This document shows positions 14,660-20,901 of a stretch of DNA of 20,901 nucleotides, one piece after another. How positions within the stretch are numbered: position 1 is the stretch's first letter; each line of letters begins with the position of its first letter. Both the position numbers and the translations under genes were made by a program. Origin of the DNA: Methylotenera_A sp031417915 (lineage in GTDB: Bacteria; Pseudomonadota; Gammaproteobacteria; Burkholderiales; Methylophilaceae). The DNA lies in the NCBI GenBank assembly GCA_031417915.1, contig JANOWN010000036.1, positions 1-20,901 of the forward strand, given 5' to 3'. The notes beneath the pieces were generated by a model. The model had not been told where the DNA came from and made no database searches. It worked only from the letters and a program-made list of their open reading frames with translations.

Positions 14660-16087
14660 TTAAATTGAATTTGATTGCTTATTTTTGTACAGATTTAGCG
14701 CCAATACTCGCTGTGTGGCATGGTCAACCACTGGTGCGGGGTAATCTTTGCCGATGACAATATCGATGGATTGTTGACGAAGTGGCGGAATTTGCCACGG
14801 CGCGTGTATTTCTTTGTCACTACATTGACTCAATTCGGTCACATATTTGCGGATAAATTTACCTTGAGGGTCAAACTTTTCGCTTTGGGTAATTGGATTA
14901 AAAATGCGAAACCACGGCTGCGCATCGCAACCGGTGCTGGCCGCCCATTGCCAGCCGCCGTTATTGGCGCTCAGGTCAAAATCGATTAAATTTTCGGCAA
15001 AATAACGTTCGCCCCAACGCCAATCAATGAGTAAATCTTTCACCAAGAAACTCGCCGCCACCATTCTTAACCTATTGTGCATAAAGCCAGTTTGGTTAAT
15101 TTGGCGCATGGCGGCATCGATGAGCGGATAGCCCGTTTTTCCCTCACACCATGCCTTGAACAGCGTTTGGTTATTGGGGAAAGGCAGATTTTCGAACTCC
15201 GCTTTATAGGCTTTGCCAGCCGCAATTTGTGGGTTGTGATGCAAAATTTGAAAGTAAAAATCACGCCAAATTAGTTCACTTAGCCATGTCTGCGAGCCAA
15301 TATCCATGCGGTTCCTGGCTTGCCTTGCCAAATGCCGAATCGACACTGTGCCAAAGCGTAAATGCACCGACAAATACGAAACACCTTTGACCGCAGGAAA
15401 ATTGCGCGCATCTTTGTATTGATACATGCGATCCTCAAAATCTTCAAGCAATTGTTTACCGCCGCGCATGCCAGTAGGCAAGAGCATTTCAGCCAAGTTG
15501 GTGCGCGCAAAACCCATAGCTTCTAAGCTCATGAGTTCACTCCGATTTATTTGAGCTAGGTTGTGAATGTAGCTGTCGACAGGGTAGGGTTTTAGGTAAA
15601 AATCGTCGAGCTTTTTCAGGTGCGCGTTTTTGTATGGCGTAAACACGCTGTAAGGTTTGGCGCTTAAAGACAAAATTTCGTCTTTTTCAAAAATCACTTG
15701 GTCTTTAAAATCGTGAAATTCGATATTGTGTTCAGCTAATGTTTTTGCCACTTCAGCATCACGCGCAACTGCATCGGGTTCATAATCTCGATTTGCATAC
15801 ACCGCATGGATATTAGCTTGTAGGGCTATTTCTGGAATAAGTTTGCGCGCATCTCCATGTCGCACAATTAAATCGCCGCCGTTTTTTTGCAGCGCTGCTT
15901 TGAGCTCGCGCACGCTTTCCCAAATAAATTCGACGCGGCGGTCAGTTTTGTTCTCAAGTTTATTGAGTATTTCGCTATCGAAAATAAACACGCAATATAC
16001 TTGGCTTGAGCTTTTAAGCGCGTGGTAGAGCGCCGCGTGATCAAAATCGCGCAAATCACGGCGAAACCACACAAGGGCTTTAGTCAT
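14660..16087 (-). CDS. phrB: Deoxyribodipyrimidine photolyase
   Basis: It repairs cyclobutane pyrimidine dimers with blue light, using FAD and an antenna chromophore. From ATG at 16087 the 475 residues cover the N-terminal antenna domain (ALVWFRRDLRDFDHAAL, YANRDYEPDAVARD) and the C-terminal FAD domain (SYLSVHLRFGTVSIRHLA, WLSELIWRDFY, GYPLIDAAMRQINQTGFMHN, RWGERYFAENLIDFDLSANN, GGWQWAASTGCDAQPWFRIF), as in class I CPD photolyases. A 21-residue upstream extension in frame would overlap rlmH and lacks family likeness, so it was rejected. The ATG is two bases after the rlmH stop. Repeat copy 4 supplies residues 260-264 (RMDIG) just before the conserved WLSELIWRDFY; a near-copy supplies 92-96 (NIHAV). 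Confidence 0.95.
   Translation of the reverse strand: MTKALVWFRRDLRDFDHAALYHALKSSSQVYCVFIFDSEILNKLENKTDRRVEFIWESVRELKAALQKNGGDLIVRHGDARKLIPEIALQANIHAVYANRDYEPDAVARDAEVAKTLAEHNIEFHDFKDQVIFEKDEILSLSAKPYSVFTPYKNAHLKKLDDFYLKPYPVDSYIHNLAQINRSELMSLEAMGFARTNLAEMLLPTGMRGGKQLLEDFEDRMYQYKDARNFPAVKGVSYLSVHLRFGTVSIRHLARQARNRMDIGSQTWLSELIWRDFYFQILHHNPQIAAGKAYKAEFENLPFPNNQTLFKAWCEGKTGYPLIDAAMRQINQTGFMHNRLRMVAASFLVKDLLIDWRWGERYFAENLIDFDLSANNGGWQWAASTGCDAQPWFRIFNPITQSEKFDPQGKFIRKYVTELSQCSDKEIHAPWQIPPLRQQSIDIVIGKDYPAPVVDHATQRVLALNLYKNKQSNSI
15292..15323 (+). repeat. Dispersed hairpin repeat, copy 4 (inside phrB)
   Basis: The exact core is at 15297-15311. This copy has the best stem: GCGAGCCA (15292-15299) pairs with TGGCTTGC (15316-15323) over eight positions, seven Watson-Crick and one G-T, around a 16-base loop that contains ATATCCATGCGG. 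The phrB coding strand reads RMDIG through the core, the same peptide and frame as copy 2 in thiL. Confidence 0.8.
15800..15814 (-). repeat. Near-exact inverted copy of the dispersed repeat (inside phrB)
   Basis: The minus strand reads AATATCCATGCGG over 15802-15814, a 13-base exact match and 14/15 of the core once the next bases are counted. It lies about 490 bases from copy 4 in the opposite orientation. It encodes NIHAV, next to the conserved YANRDYEP of photolyases, so some of the match may be protein-driven. Flanking arms pair poorly. Confidence 0.45.
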
Positions 16088-16089
16088 TT

Positions 16090-16569
16090 TTACTCGCGAT
16101 GATAAGGATGACCAATATTGACTGAATGCGCGCGATAAAGTTGCTCGCACAGCAACACGCGCACAAAAGCATGCGGTAACGTGAGTTTAGATAAACCAAA
16201 AAGTAAATCTACGCGTTGCCTAAGGCTAGCGTGCAAACCATCTGCACCGCCAATGACGATGCTAACATCGCGACCTAAAAGTTGCCAAGATTTAAGTTTT
16301 TCGGCTAATTGTAATGTTGTAAATTCTTGGCCGCGCTCATCGCAAGCGACAATAAAATTTTTAGCAAAATCTTTACCAATCGCCTCTAAAATCCGCTTGG
16401 CTTCAAGTTCTTGGATGTTTTCGCAACTGTTGCCAGCGGCACGTTTTTCGGGCTTGATTTCGACAATTTCAATTGTAAGTTCGCGCGGCATGCGCTTTAT
16501 ATAATCTGCGCAGGCGGTTTGCACCCAGTCGGGCATTTTGTGGCCAACGCTGATAATGCGCAATTTCAT
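16090..16569 (-). CDS. rlmH: 23S rRNA pseudouridine-1915 N3-methyltransferase RlmH
   Basis: RlmH is a SPOUT-class enzyme that methylates pseudouridine 1915 in helix 69 of 23S rRNA on assembled 70S ribosomes, using SAM. The 159 residues fit the family. Motifs are MKLRIISVGHKMPDWV at the N-terminus, IGGADG (106-111) of the SAM knot, LTLPHAFVRVLLCEQLYRA (129-147) and the terminal HPYHRE. It lies 14 bases after rsfS, its usual neighbour, and two bases before phrB. Confidence 0.97.
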   Translation of the reverse strand: MKLRIISVGHKMPDWVQTACADYIKRMPRELTIEIVEIKPEKRAAGNSCENIQELEAKRILEAIGKDFAKNFIVACDERGQEFTTLQLAEKLKSWQLLGRDVSIVIGGADGLHASLRQRVDLLFGLSKLTLPHAFVRVLLCEQLYRAHSVNIGHPYHRE

Positions 16570-16583
16570 CTTTTAAGCAGGTT

Positions 16584-16976
16584 TTATATGTCAGCTTTTA
16601 TATGACCGCGTCGCGCCTCGGCGTCGCCCCATAACTGCTCTAGGTTGTAATAGGCGCGGGTGGCAGGCACCATAATGTGCACCACAATATCGTTTAAATC
16701 GACCAGCACCCATTCACCTTCTTTTTCGCCTTCGGTGCCGCGAATTGCATAACCTTTTTCTTTCATTTTTTCGCGCACGTTGTCGCCCATGGCTTTGGCT
16801 TGGCGGCTTGAGGTGGCCGATGCAACTATCATATAACTGGTCATATTGGTGAGTTTGCGCACGTCCATCACGGTGATATCAAAGCCTTTAATGTCTTCTA
16901 GCGCGTCAACGACAGCGGCTTTCATGCTGTCTAAGTAGCTTGCTTCTGTCTTTAGTGCATCTGAATCTGTAGTCAT
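16584..16976 (-). CDS. rsfS: Ribosomal silencing factor RsfS
   Basis: RsfS (RsfA, YbeB, Iojap family) binds uL14 on the 50S subunit and blocks subunit joining in stationary phase or starvation. The 130 residues contain KAAVVDALEDIKGFDITVMDVR, TSYMIVASATSSRQAKAMGDNV and GEWVLVDLNDIVVHIM followed by YYNLEQLWGDA, the signature of the family. nadD, often the upstream neighbour, is missing here; panC takes that place, 50 bases upstream. Confidence 0.96.
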   Translation of the reverse strand: MTTDSDALKTEASYLDSMKAAVVDALEDIKGFDITVMDVRKLTNMTSYMIVASATSSRQAKAMGDNVREKMKEKGYAIRGTEGEKEGEWVLVDLNDIVVHIMVPATRAYYNLEQLWGDAEARRGHIKADI

Positions 16977-17026
16977 TTGTGCCTGTTGAAGTTGCTGAAT
17001 GAAATAGGGGACGAATTATAAGCTAA

Positions 17027-17926
17027 TCAATGCGTTAAGCATAATTCTATATTATCGATTAAGCGTGTTTTGCCCGCCGTTTTATTGGTAATTTTAGCCG
17101 CGCCCAGCACGATTAAATTTTTATCTAGCAAAGTAGCGGGTTGCAGGGTGGTGGAAGAGCGAATCGAAATGTAATCAACCTCCCAATCTTGGCTGGCGAG
17201 CTGCGCCGCTGCCTGTTGTTCGAGCTGAATAAAATCTTTATTGCCGTTTTTAATTGAATTAACGATGCCCTGTAAGGCGCTATTTAATTGGCTTGCAGAG
17301 GCACGCTGTGCATCGGTTAAATAGTTATTACGCGAGCTTAATGCTAAACCGTTTGTCTCGCGCACAGTTTCGCAGGCAATAATTTCAATGGGTAAATTAA
17401 ACTGGCGTACCATTTCTTTAATAATAAAAAGCTGTTGAAAATCTTTTTTACCAAATACTGCAACATTGGGTTGTACTATATTGAATAGCTTCATCACCAC
17501 CGTGGCAACGCCCGCAAAATGCTTTAAGCGCGTGGCACCGCACAGCACGCTGGCAATGGGCGGCGGGTCAATGGTCATGCTTTGATTTAGGTTGTAGCCG
17601 TCAGACTTATCCTCTGTCATTTGGGGGTAAATCTCAGCCACACTTGGCGTAAACACAATATCGCAACCCGCCGCTTTTAATTTTTCGCAATCGGCTTCAA
17701 GCGTACGCGGATAATTGGCTAAATCTTCAGTTGGACTAAATTGCAACGGGTTTACAAAAATGCTTACAACGATACATGATTTTGGAATATGGGCTGCGTG
17801 TTGCTTGGCTTGTGTTACTAAGGCAATATGCCCCGGATGTAAATTGCCCATGGTGGGCACAAAAGCAATATTGCCTTGGTTTTTAAGGGCGTTTCTTAAA
17901 TCATAAGCGGTTTGAATAATTTGCAT
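17027..17926 (-). CDS. panC: Pantothenate synthetase (pantoate-beta-alanine ligase)
   Basis: It condenses pantoate with beta-alanine using ATP, the last step of pantothenate (vitamin B5) synthesis. The 299 residues include the HIGH-type nucleotide motif PTMGNLHPGH (24-33), IFVNPLQFSPTEDLANYPRTL, FGKKDFQQL and LALSSRNNYL, typical of the family. The ATG at 17926 has no visible Shine-Dalgarno; a 6-bp palindrome (17928-17942) ends one base before the start codon. panB, the preceding pathway enzyme, lies upstream but is separated by a lipoprotein gene on the other strand, so panC must have its own promoter. Confidence 0.96.
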   Translation of the reverse strand: MQIIQTAYDLRNALKNQGNIAFVPTMGNLHPGHIALVTQAKQHAAHIPKSCIVVSIFVNPLQFSPTEDLANYPRTLEADCEKLKAAGCDIVFTPSVAEIYPQMTEDKSDGYNLNQSMTIDPPPIASVLCGATRLKHFAGVATVVMKLFNIVQPNVAVFGKKDFQQLFIIKEMVRQFNLPIEIIACETVRETNGLALSSRNNYLTDAQRASASQLNSALQGIVNSIKNGNKDFIQLEQQAAAQLASQDWEVDYISIRSSTTLQPATLLDKNLIVLGAAKITNKTAGKTRLIDNIELCLTH

Positions 17927-17927
17927 G

Positions 17928-17942
17928 GCGCTATTTTAGCGC
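17928..17942. promoter_or_regulatory. Palindrome abutting the panC start codon
   Basis: GCGCTA (17928-17933) and TAGCGC (17937-17942) flank TTT. On the panC strand the stem ends one base before ATG, occupying the ribosome-binding region. On the plus strand it lies between a possible -35 (TTGCAT, 17921-17926) and -10 (GATAAT, 17944-17949) with 17-base spacing. It could be an RNA hairpin limiting panC translation or an operator. Confidence 0.45.
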
Positions 17943-17995
17943 AGATAATGTATCTACTTGTTTTTTTTGGCCAAAGTTTTGATAGGAATTTCAGC

Positions 17996-18478
17996 ATGCG
18001 TAAAATCTACAGCGGCATTTTTGGTTTTTCACTATTTTTAGCGCTAGCTGCCTGCAAGCAAAATACTGCCCCACAAGCCAATAAACAAGGGCTACCAGCG
18101 GCAGTGGAGGCTGAGGCAAGCATGCAAGACGGCACTTTTTGCTTTAACAAAGTATGGAACAAAGATATTACCGACGTACAACTGACTATTGCGGGCGATG
18201 CGGTGACAGGTCTGATGAATTGGATTCCTTACGAAAAAGATGGTGCGCGTGGCACGCTTAAAGGTACAAAAAATGCGGCAGGCGAGTTCGATTTAATGTA
18301 TGACTACATGATAGAAGGCAGCCAACAAACAGAGACCAAAATCATGAAAATTGAAGGTGGTAAATTGTTGCTAAAAGTAGGCGAGTTGCTAGACCCAAAA
18401 TACGATGGCCACTTAATTTACAAAGATGTGAGCCGTGCTGAATTTTCAGAGATACTGGAGACGGTCGAGTGTAAATAA
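17996..18478 (+). CDS. Predicted lipoprotein, function unknown
   Basis: The 160-residue product starts MRKIYSGIFGFSLFLALAAC, a lipoprotein signal peptide with lipobox LAAC and lipidated Cys20. The mature part is hydrophilic, probably beta-rich, with FCFNKVWNKDITDVQLTIAGDAVTGLMNWIPYEKDGARGTLKG; I do not recognise a named family. The start at 17996 has AGGAA about eight bases upstream; an earlier in-frame ATG at 17912 would overlap panC and bury the signal peptide. It sits alone on the plus strand between panC and panB, and its stop is one base from the panB stop, leaving no room for a terminator. Confidence 0.85.
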   Translation: MRKIYSGIFGFSLFLALAACKQNTAPQANKQGLPAAVEAEASMQDGTFCFNKVWNKDITDVQLTIAGDAVTGLMNWIPYEKDGARGTLKGTKNAAGEFDLMYDYMIEGSQQTETKIMKIEGGKLLLKVGELLDPKYDGHLIYKDVSRAEFSEILETVECK

Positions 18479-18479
18479 A

Positions 18480-19352
18480 TCAATAACTGTGTTCGAGCGT
18501 AGGAAAAGTTTTGTTTTTAACCGCCTTAACGTAATTTTCAACCGCGTGCTGAATGCTATTCGTTTCGCGTAAAAAGTTTTTAACAAAACGCGGGTTTTTA
18601 AATTCGGTTGGGTTTTTGCTGGCGGCGCCCGTATAAATACCCAATAAATCTTGCAAAACAAGCACTTGTCCGCTGCAATTAACACCTGCGCCAATGCCAA
18701 TGGTTGGGCAATTGATACTTTCTGTAATTTGCTTGGCTAGCGCTGCAGGCACCATTTCTAGTAGCACAAAGCTAGCCCCAGCTTCGCTCATGTCTTTGGC
18801 ATCTTGTAAAATCTGTGCTGCACTTTCGTCTGTTTTACCTTGAATTTTGTAGCCACCGAGTTGATTGACCGATTGTGGTGTAAAACCCAAATGTGCACAC
18901 ACAGGCACGCCATGTTGCACCAAGTAACGAGCAGTTTCCACACGTTTACCACCGCCTTCAAACTTCACCATGTGCGCGCCACTTTTCACTAACCAAAGCG
19001 CGTTTTTATAAGCCGCTTCGTTATCTTGCTCGTAGCTGCCAATCGGCATATCGGCCAAAATAAGTGTATTCGGCGCGCCATTTTTCACCATTTTGGTGTG
19101 ATAAGTCATGTGGTGCATGCTCACGTTCAGCGTGTTTTCCGCGCCTTGCAGCACCATGCCGAGCGAATCGCCCACCAGCAAAATATCCACGCCCGCCAGT
19201 TCCATCAATTTGGCAAAAGTGGCGTCGTAGCAAGTGAGCATGGCGATTTTTTCGCCATTTTTTACACAATTTTGGATTTTTTCTAGCAAGGGATTATTCA
19301 AAGTTTGGGTTGAAATATTCGCGGCTACTTTTGATTTGTCCAATTCGGTCAA
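18480..19352 (-). CDS. panB: 3-methyl-2-oxobutanoate hydroxymethyltransferase
   Basis: PanB transfers a hydroxymethyl group from 5,10-methylene-THF to alpha-ketoisovalerate, giving ketopantoate for pantothenate and CoA. The TIM-barrel signature is complete: LTCYDATFAKL, VGDSLGMVLQG (metal Asp), MTYHTKMVKNGAP, VKFEGGG, CAHLGFTPQSVNQLGGYK, and IGIGAGVNCSGQVLVLQD. The start is uncertain: no ATG or GTG exists before the Met inside the first barrel strand. TTG codons at 19352, 19343, 19301 and 19289 are the candidates; the longest gives 290 residues and overlaps the upstream kinase gene by 59 bases, the shortest starts just after its stop. None has a clear ribosome binding site, so translation is probably coupled. 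Confidence 0.94.
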   Translation of the reverse strand: MTELDKSKVAANISTQTLNNPLLEKIQNCVKNGEKIAMLTCYDATFAKLMELAGVDILLVGDSLGMVLQGAENTLNVSMHHMTYHTKMVKNGAPNTLILADMPIGSYEQDNEAAYKNALWLVKSGAHMVKFEGGGKRVETARYLVQHGVPVCAHLGFTPQSVNQLGGYKIQGKTDESAAQILQDAKDMSEAGASFVLLEMVPAALAKQITESINCPTIGIGAGVNCSGQVLVLQDLLGIYTGAASKNPTEFKNPRFVKNFLRETNSIQHAVENYVKAVKNKTFPTLEHSY

Positions 19353-19941
19353 TCAGCAAATTCAATGCGGCCTCATCTTTAATGATATTTAATTTTTCGT
19401 TATTCACAATTAACACTGGCGATGCATCGTAGCTGTGAAAAAACTCGCTGTAAGCATCGGCCAAACGCTCGATATATTCACGCGGAATTTCCTGCTCATA
19501 ACTTACATTGCGTTCTTCAATGCGCTCAGCAAGCTCGTCCACAGGGGTTTGCAGGTAAATTACCAAATCTGGTTTTGGCGACTTTAATTGCAAATGCGCA
19601 TAAATTTGATGATAAAGCGTATATTCTTCATCATCCAAATTCAGTCGCGCAAATAGCGGATCTTTTTCTAAAAAGAAATCTGCCACCGTGGGTTTTTTAA
19701 ACATATCCATTTGATTTAAATCGGCAATTTGGCGTGAGCGTTGAAACAAAAAGAAGAGTTGCGTTGGCAGCGCATAACGTTGTGCATCTTGATAAAAACG
19801 CGGCAAAAATGGGTTAGCCTCGGCCTTTTCGCTGAGTAATTGCACATTAAATTTATCCGCCAACATCTGCGCCAGCGTGGTTTTGCCGCTGCCAATCGGG
19901 CCTTCAATCACAATATAGGGATACTTTTTAAAAATTGTCAT
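19294..19941 (-). CDS. Deoxynucleoside kinase (dAdo/dCyd kinase family)
   Basis: It transfers phosphate from ATP to a deoxynucleoside in salvage. The 215 residues contain the P-loop GPIGSGKTT (14-22), the substrate segment FFLFQRSRQIADL, the DRS-like region VADFFLEKDPLFARLNL, and the lid RIEERNVSYEQEI. This is the PF01712-type dNK family, related to deoxyguanosine and deoxyadenosine kinases; the exact base preference cannot be read. It overlaps folK by ATGA, and a kinase at this spot between folK and panB is common in betaproteobacteria. Confidence 0.88.
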   Translation of the reverse strand: MTIFKKYPYIVIEGPIGSGKTTLAQMLADKFNVQLLSEKAEANPFLPRFYQDAQRYALPTQLFFLFQRSRQIADLNQMDMFKKPTVADFFLEKDPLFARLNLDDEEYTLYHQIYAHLQLKSPKPDLVIYLQTPVDELAERIEERNVSYEQEIPREYIERLADAYSEFFHSYDASPVLIVNNEKLNIIKDEAALNLLIDRIGQIKSSREYFNPNFE

Positions 19942-20444
19942 GCGAGTTTTTTAACGCCTTGGTTTTGATACGCAAGTGCTAATTTTACAACATTGCCGCC
20001 ATTCGGGATAACTAAATCAGGCGCAATTTCAGCCAAAGGTAGCAATACAAAACCGCGCTCGTGCATACGCGGGTGCGGCAGCGTGAGCTTTTTGGTTTGT
20101 AAAATTAAATCATCATAAAGCAATATATCTAAATCCAGCACGCGTGGCGCATTGGCAAATGGTCGTTCGCGACCCGCTTCTAATTCAATATTTAACAAGG
20201 CATCCAGCAAATTTTCTGGCGACAATTGTGTGCTGATTTCCACCACGGCGTTGATAAAGTCAGGTTGGTCTGCATAGCCAAACGGTGCACTTTGATACAA
20301 ACTCGATTGTCTAATGAGCTTGGTCTTAGATAGTTTTTTGATGCTGTGGAAGCCGCGTATTACTTGGCTTGCAGGGCAGTCTAAATTACCACTTAAATTG
20401 CTGCCCAAAGCAACAAACACACGACTAGCTTGGTTCTTTAGCAT
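19938..20444 (-). CDS. folK: HPPK, 6-hydroxymethyl-7,8-dihydropterin pyrophosphokinase
   Basis: FolK transfers pyrophosphate from ATP to the pterin before dihydropteroate synthase acts in folate synthesis. The 168 residues from ATG at 20444 show VFVALGSNLSGN, SAPFGYADQPDFINAVVEI, RVLDLDILLYDD with the metal-binding aspartates, and HPRMHERGFVLLPLAEIAPD. A longer in-frame reading up to 20627 is a shadow of pcnB and was dropped. The start lies inside the last 20 bases of pcnB; a GTG nearer the conserved VFVALGSNL is an alternative. Folate made here also supplies the one-carbon donor used by PanB. Confidence 0.95.
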   Translation of the reverse strand: MLKNQASRVFVALGSNLSGNLDCPASQVIRGFHSIKKLSKTKLIRQSSLYQSAPFGYADQPDFINAVVEISTQLSPENLLDALLNIELEAGRERPFANAPRVLDLDILLYDDLILQTKKLTLPHPRMHERGFVLLPLAEIAPDLVIPNGGNVVKLALAYQNQGVKKLA

Positions 20445-20901
20445 GCGTTGTTGGCTCGCTATGCGTTGCAGGTTTTTTGCGATTCCTCTTGCGGCGTTTT
20501 TTTGGCGCGGTGTCGGGCAGCAGCATCGCGGTGCGGCGCTCTGTGTTGGCATCGGCAAATTCGGTCCACCATTCGCCCAGTTCCATGTCAATTTCGCCAG
20601 ATTCGCAACGCAACAGCAAAAAGTCATAGCCTGCGCGATAACGCGGATGCGTCAGTAGCGCGTACGGACGCTTGCCAGCGCGCTGCTCAAAACGCGGCTG
20701 CATGCTCCAAATTTCTTTCATCGTCGCGGTAAAACGGTTGTGAATCGCCAGTTTTTTTGCCTGTGCGTCAATCATCTCGTTCATCGCCATATGCAGCGCC
20801 GGTATTAGGTTGTGGCCTTGCGTTTTGTAGGTTTCCCAGGCTTTCAAAACTTCGTGCCAAAGCAGCGTAGCGAACAAAAAGCTTGGGTTGGAAGATTTGC
20901 C
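20425..20901 (-). CDS. pcnB: Poly(A) polymerase I, C-terminal part (cut by window end)
   Basis: PcnB adds poly(A) tails to RNA 3' ends and so promotes decay. Only the last 158 residues are present; the frame is open to the window edge and begins GKSSNPSFLFATLLWHEV. That segment, the helical RNA-binding region with KEIWSMQPRFEQRAGKRP and HPRYRAGYDFLLLRCESGE, and the basic tail KKRRKRNRKKP are typical of the bacterial PcnB C-terminus. The nucleotidyltransferase core lies outside the window. A tRNA CCA-adding enzyme is excluded by the basic tail and by the neighbouring folK, the usual partner of pcnB. Confidence 0.93.
   Translation of the reverse strand, partial: GKSSNPSFLFATLLWHEVLKAWETYKTQGHNLIPALHMAMNEMIDAQAKKLAIHNRFTATMKEIWSMQPRFEQRAGKRPYALLTHPRYRAGYDFLLLRCESGEIDMELGEWWTEFADANTERRTAMLLPDTAPKKRRKRNRKKPATHSEPTTHAKEPS

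Noticed and set aside
16088..16150. N-terminal extension of PhrB by 21 residues
   Set aside because: It overlaps rlmH and has no photolyase likeness; the ATG at 16087 gives the normal start ALVWFRRDLR two bases after the rlmH stop.
20445..20627. N-terminal extension of FolK by 61 residues
   Set aside because: It is an out-of-frame reading of pcnB, rich in Cys and Pro; the HPPK fold begins at VFVALGSNL after the ATG at 20444.

Overview
The window is a compact stretch of ordinary chromosomal DNA from a Gram-negative proteobacterium, most likely a betaproteobacterium. The evidence is the set of outer-membrane and periplasmic genes (mlaA, a lipoprotein, secreted proteins), the recA-recX-alaS-lysC order, the pcnB-folK-deoxynucleoside kinase-panB-panC order, and a somewhat AT-leaning base composition. 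A methylotroph of the Methylophilaceae type would fit, but that is inference and no marker gene proves it. No insertion sequence, prophage, CRISPR array or toxin system is visible.

Layout. Positions 1-590 hold a tRNA cluster: the 3' end of a Lys-like tRNA and tRNA-Lys(CTT) on the plus strand, then tRNA-Arg(ACG) and tRNA-Ser(GCT) on the minus strand. Positions 695-6332 are a minus-strand run read recA, recX, alaS, lysC. A small plus-strand gene for a Tyr/Pro- and Gly/His/Arg-rich secreted protein (6543-6935) meets an overlapping minus-strand run read mog, thiL, pgpA, pncC/cinA (9491 down to 6932). A plus-strand membrane-anchored PDZ protein follows (9552-10394), then minus-strand darP and a CPA1-type antiporter, and plus-strand pmbA. 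The rest is mostly minus strand: pcnB (cut by the window end), folK, a deoxynucleoside kinase, panB, panC, rsfS, rlmH, phrB and mlaA, with one plus-strand lipoprotein gene between panC and panB.

The genes serve housekeeping roles: recombination and DNA repair (recA, recX, phrB), tRNA charging and amino-acid synthesis (alaS, lysC), cofactor synthesis (thiL, mog, panB, panC, folK), NAD-linked salvage (pncC), phospholipid synthesis and lipid asymmetry (pgpA, mlaA), and ribosome assembly or silencing (darP, rlmH, rsfS). Coupling is tight, with ATGA or TAATG junctions and overlaps of 4 to 59 bases.

The feature not explained by the genes is a dispersed short repeat. A 15-base core (CCAATATCCATGCGG) occurs four times, always in plus orientation, at 225, 7991, 13634 and 15297. 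A 14/15 match lies inverted at 15800 and a 13/15 match inverted at 8325. In each exact copy the core sits in or beside the loop of a potential hairpin whose arms differ between copies yet remain self-complementary. Two copies are intergenic and followed by T-tracts; two lie inside thiL and phrB, where both read Arg-Met-Asp-Ile-Gly on the coding strand. A second noteworthy point is recX, which has no ATG, GTG or TTG in its N-terminal region and seems to start at ATT behind a ribosome binding site that overlaps the recA stop.
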